From positions 3,968,001 to 4,032,000 of the forward strand of contig OW818695.1 of the NCBI GenBank assembly GCA_942493345.1: DNA of 64,000 bases, in the 5' to 3' direction. This DNA is from GWE2-42-39 sp942493345 (lineage in GTDB: Bacteria; Bacteroidota; Bacteroidia; Bacteroidales; Prolixibacteraceae). The notes beneath the pieces were generated by a model that was given only the letters and a program-made list of their open reading frames with translations, was not told the DNA's origin and made no database searches. The position numbers were made by a program, and so were the translations under genes. Below, in pieces: positions 35,208-43,887 of this stretch (within the stretch, counting starts at the first letter, position 1; each line of letters begins with the position of its first letter).

Positions 35208-36331
35208 CGACTTAAAAATTCGAGGCAAACCGGGCTGGGTATTTTTATTTCAATGCCGGAATAGTTTAGCTTGCCACTTTTTTTATCAATATTGAAAACG
35301 GTGATATTGTCGCTTTTCTGATTAGCCACCAGCAGAAAATTTCCACCGGGAGCGATACTGAAATTACGCGGCCAGTTGCCACGGACCGGTTCTGTTCCAA
35401 TAAACGTAAGCAACCCACTTTTTAAATCGCGGCTGAAAATTGCAATGCTGTTATGTCCGCGGTTCGAGCCGTAAACAAACCGGCCATCGGCTGACATGTG
35501 AATATCGGCACAGTAGCTGTTTCCTTTAAAATCAGTCGGCAAAGTCGAAATATCCTGAATTTTCCGAATACCTTCTTTCGTTTTTTTCAATACTGAAACC
35601 GTTGAATTCAATTCATTGATTATATAGATGAAATCTTGCCTGCGACTAAATGCGAAATGACGAGGCCCCGCTCCCGGTTCCATTTTTACAAATGGTTGTT
35701 TATCCGGGAAATAGAGAAGTGAATCTTCATTATAACTATAAATCAAAAATTTATCGATTCCCAGGTCGGCAGTATACAATTTTTTACCCGACGCATCGAA
35801 TTGGGCAGAGTGAGTGTGTGCCGAAGATTGGCTTTTCTGATTGGGACCAGTCCCTTCGTGTTGTAATAATTGACGAATTGGGCTAATGCCGCCACCTTCA
35901 ACAACATCATAAATAGCAAGGCTGCCCCCTCCATAATTCGAAGCAACAATTTTTTTATTGTCGGGTGAAACAGTTACATGACAAGGATAAGCTCCAAGGC
36001 TCAAAACATCATTTATTCTGCTTAATTTACCTTTTTTTTCAATTTTGTATGCAGCTATTCCCCCACCCCGGATGCCGTTAAACGAATCGCCTTCGGCAAC
36101 AGAATAAAGGTATTTTTTGTTGGGAGATATTTTAAGAAACGACGGATTTTTGATTTCTCCGGTAGCATTTGCAAATTCGAGTTTCCCGGTTTCAGTATCG
36201 AACAAATAATGATAAATTCCCTTGCTTTCGCCATCAGTGTATGTCCCAATGTATAAATGCTTTTCCTGTGCCGATGCTGTATGTATAATAAAAAGTAGGG
36301 CCAGTGACAATACAGAATAGTAACGTTTCAT
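35204..36331 (-). CDS. Exported lactonase-family seven-bladed beta-propeller protein
   Basis: Protein of the YbhE/6-phosphogluconolactonase-like (Lactonase, PF10282 type) family, 375 aa. The signal peptide (MKRYYSVLSLALLFIIHTASAQ) indicates export, unlike cytoplasmic Pgl. Propeller repeats are visible: NPSFLKISPNKKYLYSVAEG, GAYPCHVTVSPDNKKIVASNYGGGS, SAHTHSAQFDASGKKLYTADLG, GPRHFAFSRRQDFIYIINEL and WPRNFSIAPGGNFLLVANQ. Substrate unknown; a periplasmic sugar lactone is possible. Gene end overlaps rlmD by four bases in the convergent direction with no terminator between. Confidence 0.87.
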   Translation of the reverse strand: MKRYYSVLSLALLFIIHTASAQEKHLYIGTYTDGESKGIYHYLFDTETGKLEFANATGEIKNPSFLKISPNKKYLYSVAEGDSFNGIRGGGIAAYKIEKKGKLSRINDVLSLGAYPCHVTVSPDNKKIVASNYGGGSLAIYDVVEGGGISPIRQLLQHEGTGPNQKSQSSAHTHSAQFDASGKKLYTADLGIDKFLIYSYNEDSLLYFPDKQPFVKMEPGAGPRHFAFSRRQDFIYIINELNSTVSVLKKTKEGIRKIQDISTLPTDFKGNSYCADIHMSADGRFVYGSNRGHNSIAIFSRDLKSGLLTFIGTEPVRGNWPRNFSIAPGGNFLLVANQKSDNITVFNIDKKSGKLNYSGIEIKIPSPVCLEFLSR

Positions 36332-36465
36332 CAGTCTTTAGTTTTAGTTTGGTATAGCATTTCACAATTGATTTGCGTATCTTTTATTATTCAAAATTAA
36401 AAATTAATCGGTATGAATCCGAATAAAACCATATTCGTAATTGTATTAAATTAAATGAGAAAAAA

Positions 36466-36708
36466 ATGACCGTGAACAAATCAAAAGTAGCTGACAACAA
36501 ACCATTGATGATGGAAATGCAACCGGGAAATTATCATTGGTGTGCATGTGGACAAAGTTCGAACCAGCCATTTTGCGATGGCTCACACAAAGGAAGCGGA
36601 TTTGTACCCAAATCAGTTGATTTTACTGAAATAAAAACCGTATTCTGGTGTATGTGCAAACAATCGGCAAATGCTCCGTTTTGCGACGGCACGCACAAAA
36701 AATTATAA
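36466..36708 (+). CDS. Tandem CDGSH iron-sulfur protein
   Basis: Small protein, 80 aa, with two CDGSH-type zinc-finger-like domains, each expected to hold one 2Fe-2S cluster with 3-Cys/1-His ligation. Repeat one (residues ~23-46): CACGQSSNQPFCDGSHKG. Repeat two: CMCKQSANAPFCDGTHKK. Such proteins are linked to redox or iron-sulfur transfer; mitoNEET is the eukaryotic relative. No signal peptide, so cytoplasmic. It converges on the flavin reductase-rubredoxin gene with a 10-bp gap, giving a compact redox locus. Confidence 0.92.
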   Translation: MTVNKSKVADNKPLMMEMQPGNYHWCACGQSSNQPFCDGSHKGSGFVPKSVDFTEIKTVFWCMCKQSANAPFCDGTHKKL

Positions 36709-36718
36709 GGTTTAAAGT

Positions 36719-37432
36719 TTACGTTTCCCTGAAATATTCTTTGCTTGCATTACAAATTGGGCATTTGTAATCATCTGGTAAATCTTCAAAACGGGTTGCG
36801 GGCAGAATTCCAATTGTGGAATCTCCTTCTTCTTCTTTGTAGGTAAAACCACAGATGGTGCAGATATATGTTTTTAATTCGGGTTCTTCGGGCTTTTTTT
36901 CATGTACCGCCGGTTCCTCCGGTTTCACTTGCTCAATATACGTCGGCGCATTTTTAGGGGCCAGCATTTTGTATTTCTCGCGGTAATATTCGTATGTGAG
37001 AGGTTCGCCTTCATCAATGACCTGGCTGTCCAGTATTTCGCCTACAATCATGATATGTGAACCCACATCAATTGTTTGCACTACTTTACAATCGAACCAG
37101 GCAAGCGATTCGTCAAGTACAATCGGGGCACCCGAAATGGCAGTTGTGGTTTTTACGGATGCAAATTTGTCGATGTCGGACGATGACATAAAACCGAAGT
37201 CGCCAATAATTTTAATATTCAGTTCCTTTTTCAGTACCGAAACTGAAAACACGCCTGACTTTAAAATCACATCCAATGTTGCGTTTTCCTTGTGGCACGA
37301 AATAGCCAGTTGCGGTGGTTTTGATGTAACCTGGAAAGCTGTGTTGCCCACATATCCGGCTTTCTTTCCTTCGTATCCCGACGCAATGATATACAGTCCG
37401 TATGATAATTTGTGAAAGGTTTTGTAATCCAT
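36719..37432 (-). CDS. Flavin reductase-rubredoxin fusion (high-molecular-weight rubredoxin)
   Basis: Redox protein, 237 aa. Residues ~1-150 are an FMN-binding flavin reductase domain (HKLSYGLYIIASGYEGKKAGYVGNTAFQVTS is the FMN/substrate face). A Pro/Glu-rich linker (KPEEPAVHEKKPEEPE) follows, then a rubredoxin domain with both CxxC knuckles (YICTICGFTY and YKCPICNASK). This is the layout of Moorella Hrb, which passes electrons from NADH to the FprA flavodiiron protein for O2 or NO removal. No FprA gene is in the window, so the partner is unknown. It starts 13 bp after the TPR histidine kinase gene and is probably co-transcribed with the two kinases upstream. Confidence 0.9.
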   Translation of the reverse strand: MDYKTFHKLSYGLYIIASGYEGKKAGYVGNTAFQVTSKPPQLAISCHKENATLDVILKSGVFSVSVLKKELNIKIIGDFGFMSSSDIDKFASVKTTTAISGAPIVLDESLAWFDCKVVQTIDVGSHIMIVGEILDSQVIDEGEPLTYEYYREKYKMLAPKNAPTYIEQVKPEEPAVHEKKPEEPELKTYICTICGFTYKEEEGDSTIGILPATRFEDLPDDYKCPICNASKEYFRET

Positions 37433-37445
37433 ACACGTTGTTTTT

Positions 37446-39512
37446 TTAACTATTTAGTTCTCTGTCCTGAAGTGAAGATTCTGCAGGTTCGGGCAAAGGT
37501 AGAGTGACATAAAAACTACTTCCCATATTGGGAGTACTTTCTACCCAAATCCGGCCACGATGTTTGTCGATCAATTCTTTGCATAAAATCAGTCCGATAC
37601 CGGAGCCATCCTCATTTTGAGTACCTTTTTGTTTAACCTTTGAATCAATTTGAAACAGTTTTTCCAGATTTTCCGGGCTAATCCCAATCCCATTATCTTT
37701 TACACTGATCATGTATTCACGATCAGTCTGGCTAAAAGAAACAACGACTTCTCCTTCTTCTCCAGTATATTTTATGGCATTGCTTATCAGGTTTCGAACC
37801 ACCGTTTCAAGCATTATCGGATCGGCAAAAACTTCCCGTGATTCATCAAAATCGGCGCGAATTGATACTTTTTTCCGGTCGGCATTCGATTTTAATAAAT
37901 TCACCACATTGTCGTAAATCAGCACAAATTCAATATCAATTGGATTAAAAGTCAACCGATTCGTTTGGGCGCGCGACCACTCCAGAAGATTCGACAAAAG
38001 CTTAAAAATGGTATTGGCTGATTTAAAAATATTTTGGGCAAACTTTTCCCGTTCTTCATCCGAATACAAATGATACTCTTTACTCAATAACTGAGAGTAG
38101 CCCATCACTGTGTGAAAAGGACTTTTCAGGTCGTGTGCAATAATTGAAAAGAATTTATTTTTGGCAGCATTCAAAACCCGCAAATCCTCCTCACTTTTCC
38201 TAATTTGCCGGTTCTTCTCAGCAAGTATTTCGTTGTTCCTTTTTTTCTCGTAGAATCGGTACGACATGTAAAATAAGGCAATCAGAAGAAAAAATGCAGA
38301 AACAAAACCGAGCATTTTAAAATATTGATCTTGTTTTCGGCGCGCCTTGCTCAATTCCTGCTCTGCTTTCAAGCGACCAATTTCGGCTTCTTTTTTTTCT
38401 GTTTCGTATTGTTTTTCCAACGTGGCAATCTGTTTTATACGATCTTTATTTAACAAGCTATCGGAATACTGACGTTGAATTCTTTCGTATTGGAGCGCCT
38501 TCTTGTAGTTTCCCTGCGCTTCGTAGGTTTTGGCAAGATCGGAATAATACAATTGCAACAACTGATAATCTGGCTTCGCTTTTTCGGCCAGCTTAATACC
38601 CCTTTGATAAGTGCTGATCGCTTCGTTGTAAAGTTTCATTTCCCTGTAAACACTGCCTAACCCTTCAACAACATGTACCACATTTTGTTTGTCCCCAAGA
38701 TTATTAAAAACTTTTTCAGCCTCGTGGTAATAGGAAAGCGCTTTACGTATACTGTCCTTTTGACTTCCATAAATATTGGCAATATTATTCAGGAGAATCG
38801 CCACCCGCTCCCGGTTTCCCGATTCCTGAAAGACCTTTAATGCCCGGATGTAATATACTTTTGCAGAATCCGGTTTTTCCATCCGGAAGAACGATACACC
38901 AATCCCGTTCAGGTTTACCCCAATACTTTCAGTGTGTTTTAGCTCCAGATTTATTTTCAGTGCTTTACGGTAATATTCAGCCGCCATTTGGTAATCCGTC
39001 ATCTTTGTATAAACCATGGCTATGTTCGAGTACAAGTAGGCTGTTTGCTCCTGATCATTCGCTTTTTCAGCCAGACGTAAACCTTCGAAATAATATTGAA
39101 CAGATTGTTCGAATTGCTGCAAATAGAAATGGGACAAACCGATGGAATTAACTATTTCAATTTGCAGGGAAAGATCCCCGGCAACAAGGTTGCAGTTTTG
39201 CGCTTTTTTGTAAAAATGAATTGCCCGGTTATACGAACCGGCATAATAACAAGCTTCACCCATTAAAAAAAACGCTTTCCCCTTTTCTTTTTCTGAATTG
39301 TTTTTAACAGCCAGATCAATTGCTTTCCGGGCATTTTCAAAAACTTTTGCAGAATCGGTCTGTACGAATTTTTCAGCAATTTCATTATATATATGCATCT
39401 TGCCCGAATTGTCAGAAAATTCAAGCAATTGTTGCAAACTATCAACCGGGTTTTGTGCAAAAACGATCCGGGTTATTGCTAAAAATAGTACAATGCTAAA
39501 GAAACGAGACAT
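37446..39512 (-). CDS. TPR-domain membrane histidine kinase
   Basis: Sensor kinase, 688 aa. A signal peptide (residues 1-20) is followed by a periplasmic run of TPR units (for example KGKAFFLMGEACYYAGSYNRAIHFYKKA, AYLYSNIAMVYTKMTDYQMAAEYYRKA, ATYEAQGNYKKALQYERI-like). A coiled coil and one membrane helix near residue 400-420 come next. HisKA has an intact His460 in SIIAHDLKSPFHTVMGY. HATPase_c follows, with VVRNLISNAIKYTGEEG, VKDNGIGISPENLE and DGSGIGLILCKELIDKHRG. TPR sensors of this kind are common in Bacteroidetes. It lies between the hybrid kinase (62 bp upstream) and the rubredoxin fusion (13 bp downstream). Confidence 0.92.
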   Translation of the reverse strand: MSRFFSIVLFLAITRIVFAQNPVDSLQQLLEFSDNSGKMHIYNEIAEKFVQTDSAKVFENARKAIDLAVKNNSEKEKGKAFFLMGEACYYAGSYNRAIHFYKKAQNCNLVAGDLSLQIEIVNSIGLSHFYLQQFEQSVQYYFEGLRLAEKANDQEQTAYLYSNIAMVYTKMTDYQMAAEYYRKALKINLELKHTESIGVNLNGIGVSFFRMEKPDSAKVYYIRALKVFQESGNRERVAILLNNIANIYGSQKDSIRKALSYYHEAEKVFNNLGDKQNVVHVVEGLGSVYREMKLYNEAISTYQRGIKLAEKAKPDYQLLQLYYSDLAKTYEAQGNYKKALQYERIQRQYSDSLLNKDRIKQIATLEKQYETEKKEAEIGRLKAEQELSKARRKQDQYFKMLGFVSAFFLLIALFYMSYRFYEKKRNNEILAEKNRQIRKSEEDLRVLNAAKNKFFSIIAHDLKSPFHTVMGYSQLLSKEYHLYSDEEREKFAQNIFKSANTIFKLLSNLLEWSRAQTNRLTFNPIDIEFVLIYDNVVNLLKSNADRKKVSIRADFDESREVFADPIMLETVVRNLISNAIKYTGEEGEVVVSFSQTDREYMISVKDNGIGISPENLEKLFQIDSKVKQKGTQNEDGSGIGLILCKELIDKHRGRIWVESTPNMGSSFYVTLPLPEPAESSLQDRELNS

Positions 39513-39574
39513 GATTGCAGTCTTACAGCTACAAATATGGCAAATATTTCTGATGCTTTGGGTATGGGAAAAAG

Positions 39575-40915
39575 CTACATATTCAGATATTTCGCCATTT
39601 TTTTCAATAAAACATCTTTTTCAACAGGCTTTGTAATCAGATCGTTAAAACCGGCATCAAGGAATAAATCGAAATCGTCGGACTGCGCGTATGCTGTTTG
39701 GGCAATAATGGGCAGGTCTTTTCTGAATTTACGAATGCTCCTGGTGGCATCGATACCCGACATTTCAGGCATTTGAATGTCCATCAGCACCAATTCAATT
39801 TCCGGGTGCTCCTTGCATATATCAATGGCTTTCTGGCCGCTGTCGGCATAAAAAAAACGGACTCCGGTATTTACAAGAGTTTCAGAAAAATAGTAATAGA
39901 TATCGCGGTAGTCGTCAACAATAAGAATGGTATGATCGACCCAGCAATCCGATTCAAACGTTTCCTGTTTGCCATCATCCTCTTTTATTTCTTTTATACA
40001 AGGTTCACTGGGAATCGTAAAATAAAATGTAGCGCCTGAATTTTTTACCGATTCTATCCACATTTTCCCTCCCATAAGTTCTGCTATGGTTTTCGATACG
40101 ACTAGCCCCAGACCCGAACCTGTCAGGCTTTTCGAATCAAAACTGGAGATTTGTATGGATTCATCAAAAATATTTTTTTGGTACTCTTTTTCAATTCCAA
40201 TACCCGAATCGGTTACATAAAACAGGATAAACTTGTCTTCCAGTAATTTATAACCAAATTCGATAAAACCTTCTTTTGTGAATTTCACTGCATTACATAT
40301 TAAGTTGGTCATTATCCGACGAATGTGCTGCGGATCGACAAGAAAACATGACGAATTATCTCCCAGATATTTCACCGAATTCACTTTTATATGCTGCTTA
40401 TTTTGATTCTTCAGTTCGGTTTTTATAAAACGTTCCATTTCACCGACAAACTGGTTCAAATTGTATGGTTCATTTTTCAATACAAAAAGTCCGTTTTCTA
40501 TTTTGGTGAGATCGATGATGTCGCTTATGATGGATAGTAAATTATTTGCATTTCGGAGAATCATATCGGCATAATCGCCCCGCTCCCTGCTGTTGACATT
40601 CCGGTCCGAAAGAAGTTCTGCAAAACCCAGAATGGCATTCAATGGAGTTTTAATCTCATTGAACGTATTGAAAATAAGTGTCGTTTTTTGTTCGAGCATT
40701 TCCTGTACTTTCTTCAGATTTCCGGAAATCTGTATCATTTCATTTTTCATCACCTCATTTTCTTTCTGATACTGAACAGTCATTTTCTTTGAGATCGAAA
40801 ACCGGAAATGGATATACAAATAGATAAGAAGTACAAAAACAGATAAGCCGATGAAAATTATAATTGAAAGTGGTATTTCAACGGTCTTTGTTTCGATTAA
40901 AAAAAACAATAACAT
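39575..40915 (-). CDS. Hybrid sensor kinase with Asn in place of the phospho-accepting His
   Basis: Two-component hybrid protein, 446 aa. One membrane helix (SIIIFIGLSVFVLLIYLYIHF, ~17-37), a coiled coil, a HisKA-like domain, HATPase_c, and a C-terminal receiver. The H box reads FNEIKTPLNAILGFAELL where HEIRTPLN is expected; residue 86 is Asn (codon AAT). ATP-site motifs look intact (TNLICNAVKFTKEG, VTDSGIGIE, GSGLGLVVSKTIAELMGG). The receiver keeps its acidic pair (ILIVDDYRD) and phosphorylatable Asp379 in LVLMDIQMPEMSG. It probably cannot autophosphorylate in the usual way and may act as a phosphatase, allosteric partner or receiver for the neighbouring TPR kinase (inference). Confidence 0.87.
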   Translation of the reverse strand: MLLFFLIETKTVEIPLSIIIFIGLSVFVLLIYLYIHFRFSISKKMTVQYQKENEVMKNEMIQISGNLKKVQEMLEQKTTLIFNTFNEIKTPLNAILGFAELLSDRNVNSRERGDYADMILRNANNLLSIISDIIDLTKIENGLFVLKNEPYNLNQFVGEMERFIKTELKNQNKQHIKVNSVKYLGDNSSCFLVDPQHIRRIMTNLICNAVKFTKEGFIEFGYKLLEDKFILFYVTDSGIGIEKEYQKNIFDESIQISSFDSKSLTGSGLGLVVSKTIAELMGGKMWIESVKNSGATFYFTIPSEPCIKEIKEDDGKQETFESDCWVDHTILIVDDYRDIYYYFSETLVNTGVRFFYADSGQKAIDICKEHPEIELVLMDIQMPEMSGIDATRSIRKFRKDLPIIAQTAYAQSDDFDLFLDAGFNDLITKPVEKDVLLKKMAKYLNM

Positions 40916-41103
40916 TTGTTCGGTTTTAATGAATGTTTTCTATAATCATCCCGACAAATCAAACGATTCAATTTAGTTTAATTATTTACCAAATACAATA
41001 TCCAGGGTGTTTTTTTTCAAGATTGAGAGATAAAGAAAAAGAAATAACAAAAAGAGTGGATTCAATAAACAAATCAAAAGTTGGGATTTTTTTTGCATTT
41101 CGG

Positions 41104-43746
41104 TTAGTTATTGTCGAACCAGCTACGTTGTTTTTCGAGCTTCAGATCTTTCAACATCGATGATTGGGCGTTTAACGTAAAACTGTAGCTTTTCCGGGCG
41201 CCAAACGGAACAAAGTTGAACGCCATGGTCCAGCAGTGCAGCGAACGAGTAATATTAAAGGTGGTAAATGAAAATTTCATGGCCTGAACATCGAAGTTGG
41301 TATTCATCGAAAGACGCCAGTTTTCGGTCAGGCTCAATTGCCCGTTGAAATTCAAACTCTGCATGACACTGGGCTTTACATCGGACTTGAATTGATTTAC
41401 ATAGGTAAGACTGTAATCAAAGTTGAAGCTCCATGGAACGTTAAAATCGTAATACTGATCGTATCCCCCCGGTAAAATCTGTTTTTCTTCATCTTCTTTT
41501 TTTGTTTCGGCAGCCTCATCCTGCCCTTTCTTCGACTGGAACGACATACCAAACGACATATTGGCGCTGGTTAAACGTCCCAATTTACTCAAGCCTTTAC
41601 CTACATTCCACATGTATTCGTGGTACGGTACCCCGTTTCGGTCAGCATTATATGGATCAAGGTTTCCTCCAAAATTAACACTGACACCTTTGATTGTTGT
41701 CCTACCCCGGAGACTGATAATACTCATGTTCATCGAGTCGGCAATCAGGTTATACGAAGTCGACAGGCTGAGATTATCGAGGATTTTCACCTTCTTATAT
41801 TTTAATTCCTTGTCGTTTTTTGTCGAGTCTTCAGCCATGTCAAGCATTTTGGCTTCCAGGTTATTGGATAAACTGAAGTTTATAGAGCCGCTTTCGCCCC
41901 TTCCTGCTGAACCGAATACAGCGCCATCATAGCGATTGTAATATTGTTCAACTCCATAGAAATCGATGTACCGATCATAGAAATTAAATTTTTTCCGACC
42001 AAAATCGGGCGTATAATTGAAACTTAACGAAGGGGTTATTTTATGCCGGATGGCTTTTATTTTCGAATTCGGGTTCTTCATGGTATACATCCCATAAAGA
42101 TTGGTTGTGGCGCTTAATGCGTATGAATAGTTGTAATTTCGTTTGAAGGAATACAGCGTATCTAGCTGGAGATACGAACTTTTTTCGTCTGCCCCGGTCA
42201 CATAATGCCCGTTTAGATAACTGGTATACCAGCGTTCAGCATAACTAAAGCTGGGACTTACGTTAATGTATTTAAACAAGTTGAAGTTGGGTAACGAAAT
42301 CGGGATACTATGCTGCCAGCCGTTTTGCCAATCTTTAATCAGTGATTTGTCCAAAATCTCATATTCCTTTGCGGTTATCGAGTTTTTAATATTTCCGGTA
42401 TAGCTGAACCCTATTTGGTCGTACCATCTTGCTTTCCCAATCCTGTTTCTATTTCGGAACGGATAAATCTTTGCCACGTTGAAAGTCATCTCCGGAAGGC
42501 TGAGAGAGAGAGTCGTATCACGCGAGTTTTGAGAATGCCTCATATTTACCGAAAAATTGAATGGCGAATTTTCAATTTTCTGGGTATATGAAATACTTGA
42601 CGACTTCGTGGTTTGTAAATAATTTTGTGCCGAAAGTGAGTTTTCTTTATCGTAAGAACTGGTCGACAGATTCACGCTTGCAGAGAAAGTCCGGTTGGGA
42701 TTTGCTTTTGAATCCTGCGAATGCGACCACTGCAAACTAAACCCATTCGAGGGAGCAGTATCTTCGTATTTGTTTGAGTTGTATTTAAAGTTAAACTGTC
42801 CGTTATATTTATAGCGTTTTTTATAATTTGTTCCAACGTCGGCGCCCCACGAACCTTTCGAATACACGCTTCCTTTCAATGTTAAATCGAAATATTGCCC
42901 GGCAGCCCAATAATACCCGCCATCACGAAGGAAAAAACCACGATTTTGTTCTTCCCCGTAAGTCGGGATTAAAATTCCGGAAGAATATTTGGTTGAATTA
43001 GGGAAATAGCCAAACGGAATTATCGGAAAATAAATCGGAAAATCTTCAAGCACCATATAGGCCGGTCCGGTAATGATTTTTTTGTTGGAAATAACTTTTG
43101 CCCGAGTCATTCGAAGATAAAAATGCGGATGATCGGCATCGCAGGTCGAATACTTTCCTTTTTGAAGGATGAAGGCATCGTCGCTGATTTTTTTTGTACG
43201 TTCGCTATGCACAATTCCATCTCCCTGCGTAGTTTTAACATCTACAATAATTCCTTTTTTTGTTTCGAAATTATACCTGAGGGTTCTCGATTCAAATTCC
43301 TCCTCCCCGTCTTTGAATACCGGATTACCCACCATGGTTCCTGTAGAATCGGGAAGGCCTTCGGCGTATATTTCTTTACTGGCAAGGTCAAGGGCAATAT
43401 AGTCGGCCTTTAATTCAATCTTTTGATATGTAACAACACCTTCTTTGTATAGATATACTTTTTGGCTTTCCATATCCGTAATAATCGAATCGGTTGCGTT
43501 GTATTTGATTTCAGCTTCCAGTACAGGTTTCTTGGCTTTCAATGTATCCGGTTGTTCCGTTGAAATTGTATCAGACACACTCGGGCTGTCGGGAATCAAA
43601 GTTCCATCAGGCCGTTTGTTCGAAAGAATGGTATCTGCTTTCATTTGAATAGCCGGAAGTGTCGGCGAATCAATTAAAACAGACTCCTGCCCGGCAACTT
43701 TTATCCCGGACAAAAGGAGAATATATAATGTGTATCTTTTGATCAA
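41104..43746 (-). CDS. lptD: LptD-like outer-membrane LPS assembly protein
   Basis: Outer-membrane protein that inserts lipopolysaccharide, Bacteroidetes-type LptD, ~880 aa. An N-terminal signal sequence (IKRYTLYILLLSGIKVAGQ) is followed by a linker rich in Ser/Thr/Pro. Residues ~85-220 form an OstA/LptA-like beta-jellyroll (YLYKEGVVTYQKIELKADYIAL), and the long beta-barrel (~240-880) contains VLEDFPIYFPIIPFGYFPNS. No ATG precedes the signal peptide: an in-frame TAG lies just before a TTG at 43767, and the TTG at 43746 gives a compact MIKRYT start, used here. Divergent from the amidase gene. Confidence 0.85.
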   Translation of the reverse strand: MIKRYTLYILLLSGIKVAGQESVLIDSPTLPAIQMKADTILSNKRPDGTLIPDSPSVSDTISTEQPDTLKAKKPVLEAEIKYNATDSIITDMESQKVYLYKEGVVTYQKIELKADYIALDLASKEIYAEGLPDSTGTMVGNPVFKDGEEEFESRTLRYNFETKKGIIVDVKTTQGDGIVHSERTKKISDDAFILQKGKYSTCDADHPHFYLRMTRAKVISNKKIITGPAYMVLEDFPIYFPIIPFGYFPNSTKYSSGILIPTYGEEQNRGFFLRDGGYYWAAGQYFDLTLKGSVYSKGSWGADVGTNYKKRYKYNGQFNFKYNSNKYEDTAPSNGFSLQWSHSQDSKANPNRTFSASVNLSTSSYDKENSLSAQNYLQTTKSSSISYTQKIENSPFNFSVNMRHSQNSRDTTLSLSLPEMTFNVAKIYPFRNRNRIGKARWYDQIGFSYTGNIKNSITAKEYEILDKSLIKDWQNGWQHSIPISLPNFNLFKYINVSPSFSYAERWYTSYLNGHYVTGADEKSSYLQLDTLYSFKRNYNYSYALSATTNLYGMYTMKNPNSKIKAIRHKITPSLSFNYTPDFGRKKFNFYDRYIDFYGVEQYYNRYDGAVFGSAGRGESGSINFSLSNNLEAKMLDMAEDSTKNDKELKYKKVKILDNLSLSTSYNLIADSMNMSIISLRGRTTIKGVSVNFGGNLDPYNADRNGVPYHEYMWNVGKGLSKLGRLTSANMSFGMSFQSKKGQDEAAETKKEDEEKQILPGGYDQYYDFNVPWSFNFDYSLTYVNQFKSDVKPSVMQSLNFNGQLSLTENWRLSMNTNFDVQAMKFSFTTFNITRSLHCWTMAFNFVPFGARKSYSFTLNAQSSMLKDLKLEKQRSWFDNN

Positions 43747-43887
43747 AACAACGCAATATAAATGCAACTAGTTTTCTGTTTGGTATGCAAAAATATAAAT
43801 TAGGCCTATACCAAAGAGTGAACGAATGCAAAATAATGCTAATATTTCTATTTTTGCTGGGAAATGACGAAGACCATAAATTATTCT

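Noticed and set aside
36719..37432. Simple flavin reductase
   Set aside because: Both rubredoxin CxxC knuckles are present after a Pro/Glu linker, so it is a fusion.
40916..41103. Small gene between lptD and the hybrid kinase
   Set aside because: Only a short AT-rich frame with no motif or promoter; nothing supportable.
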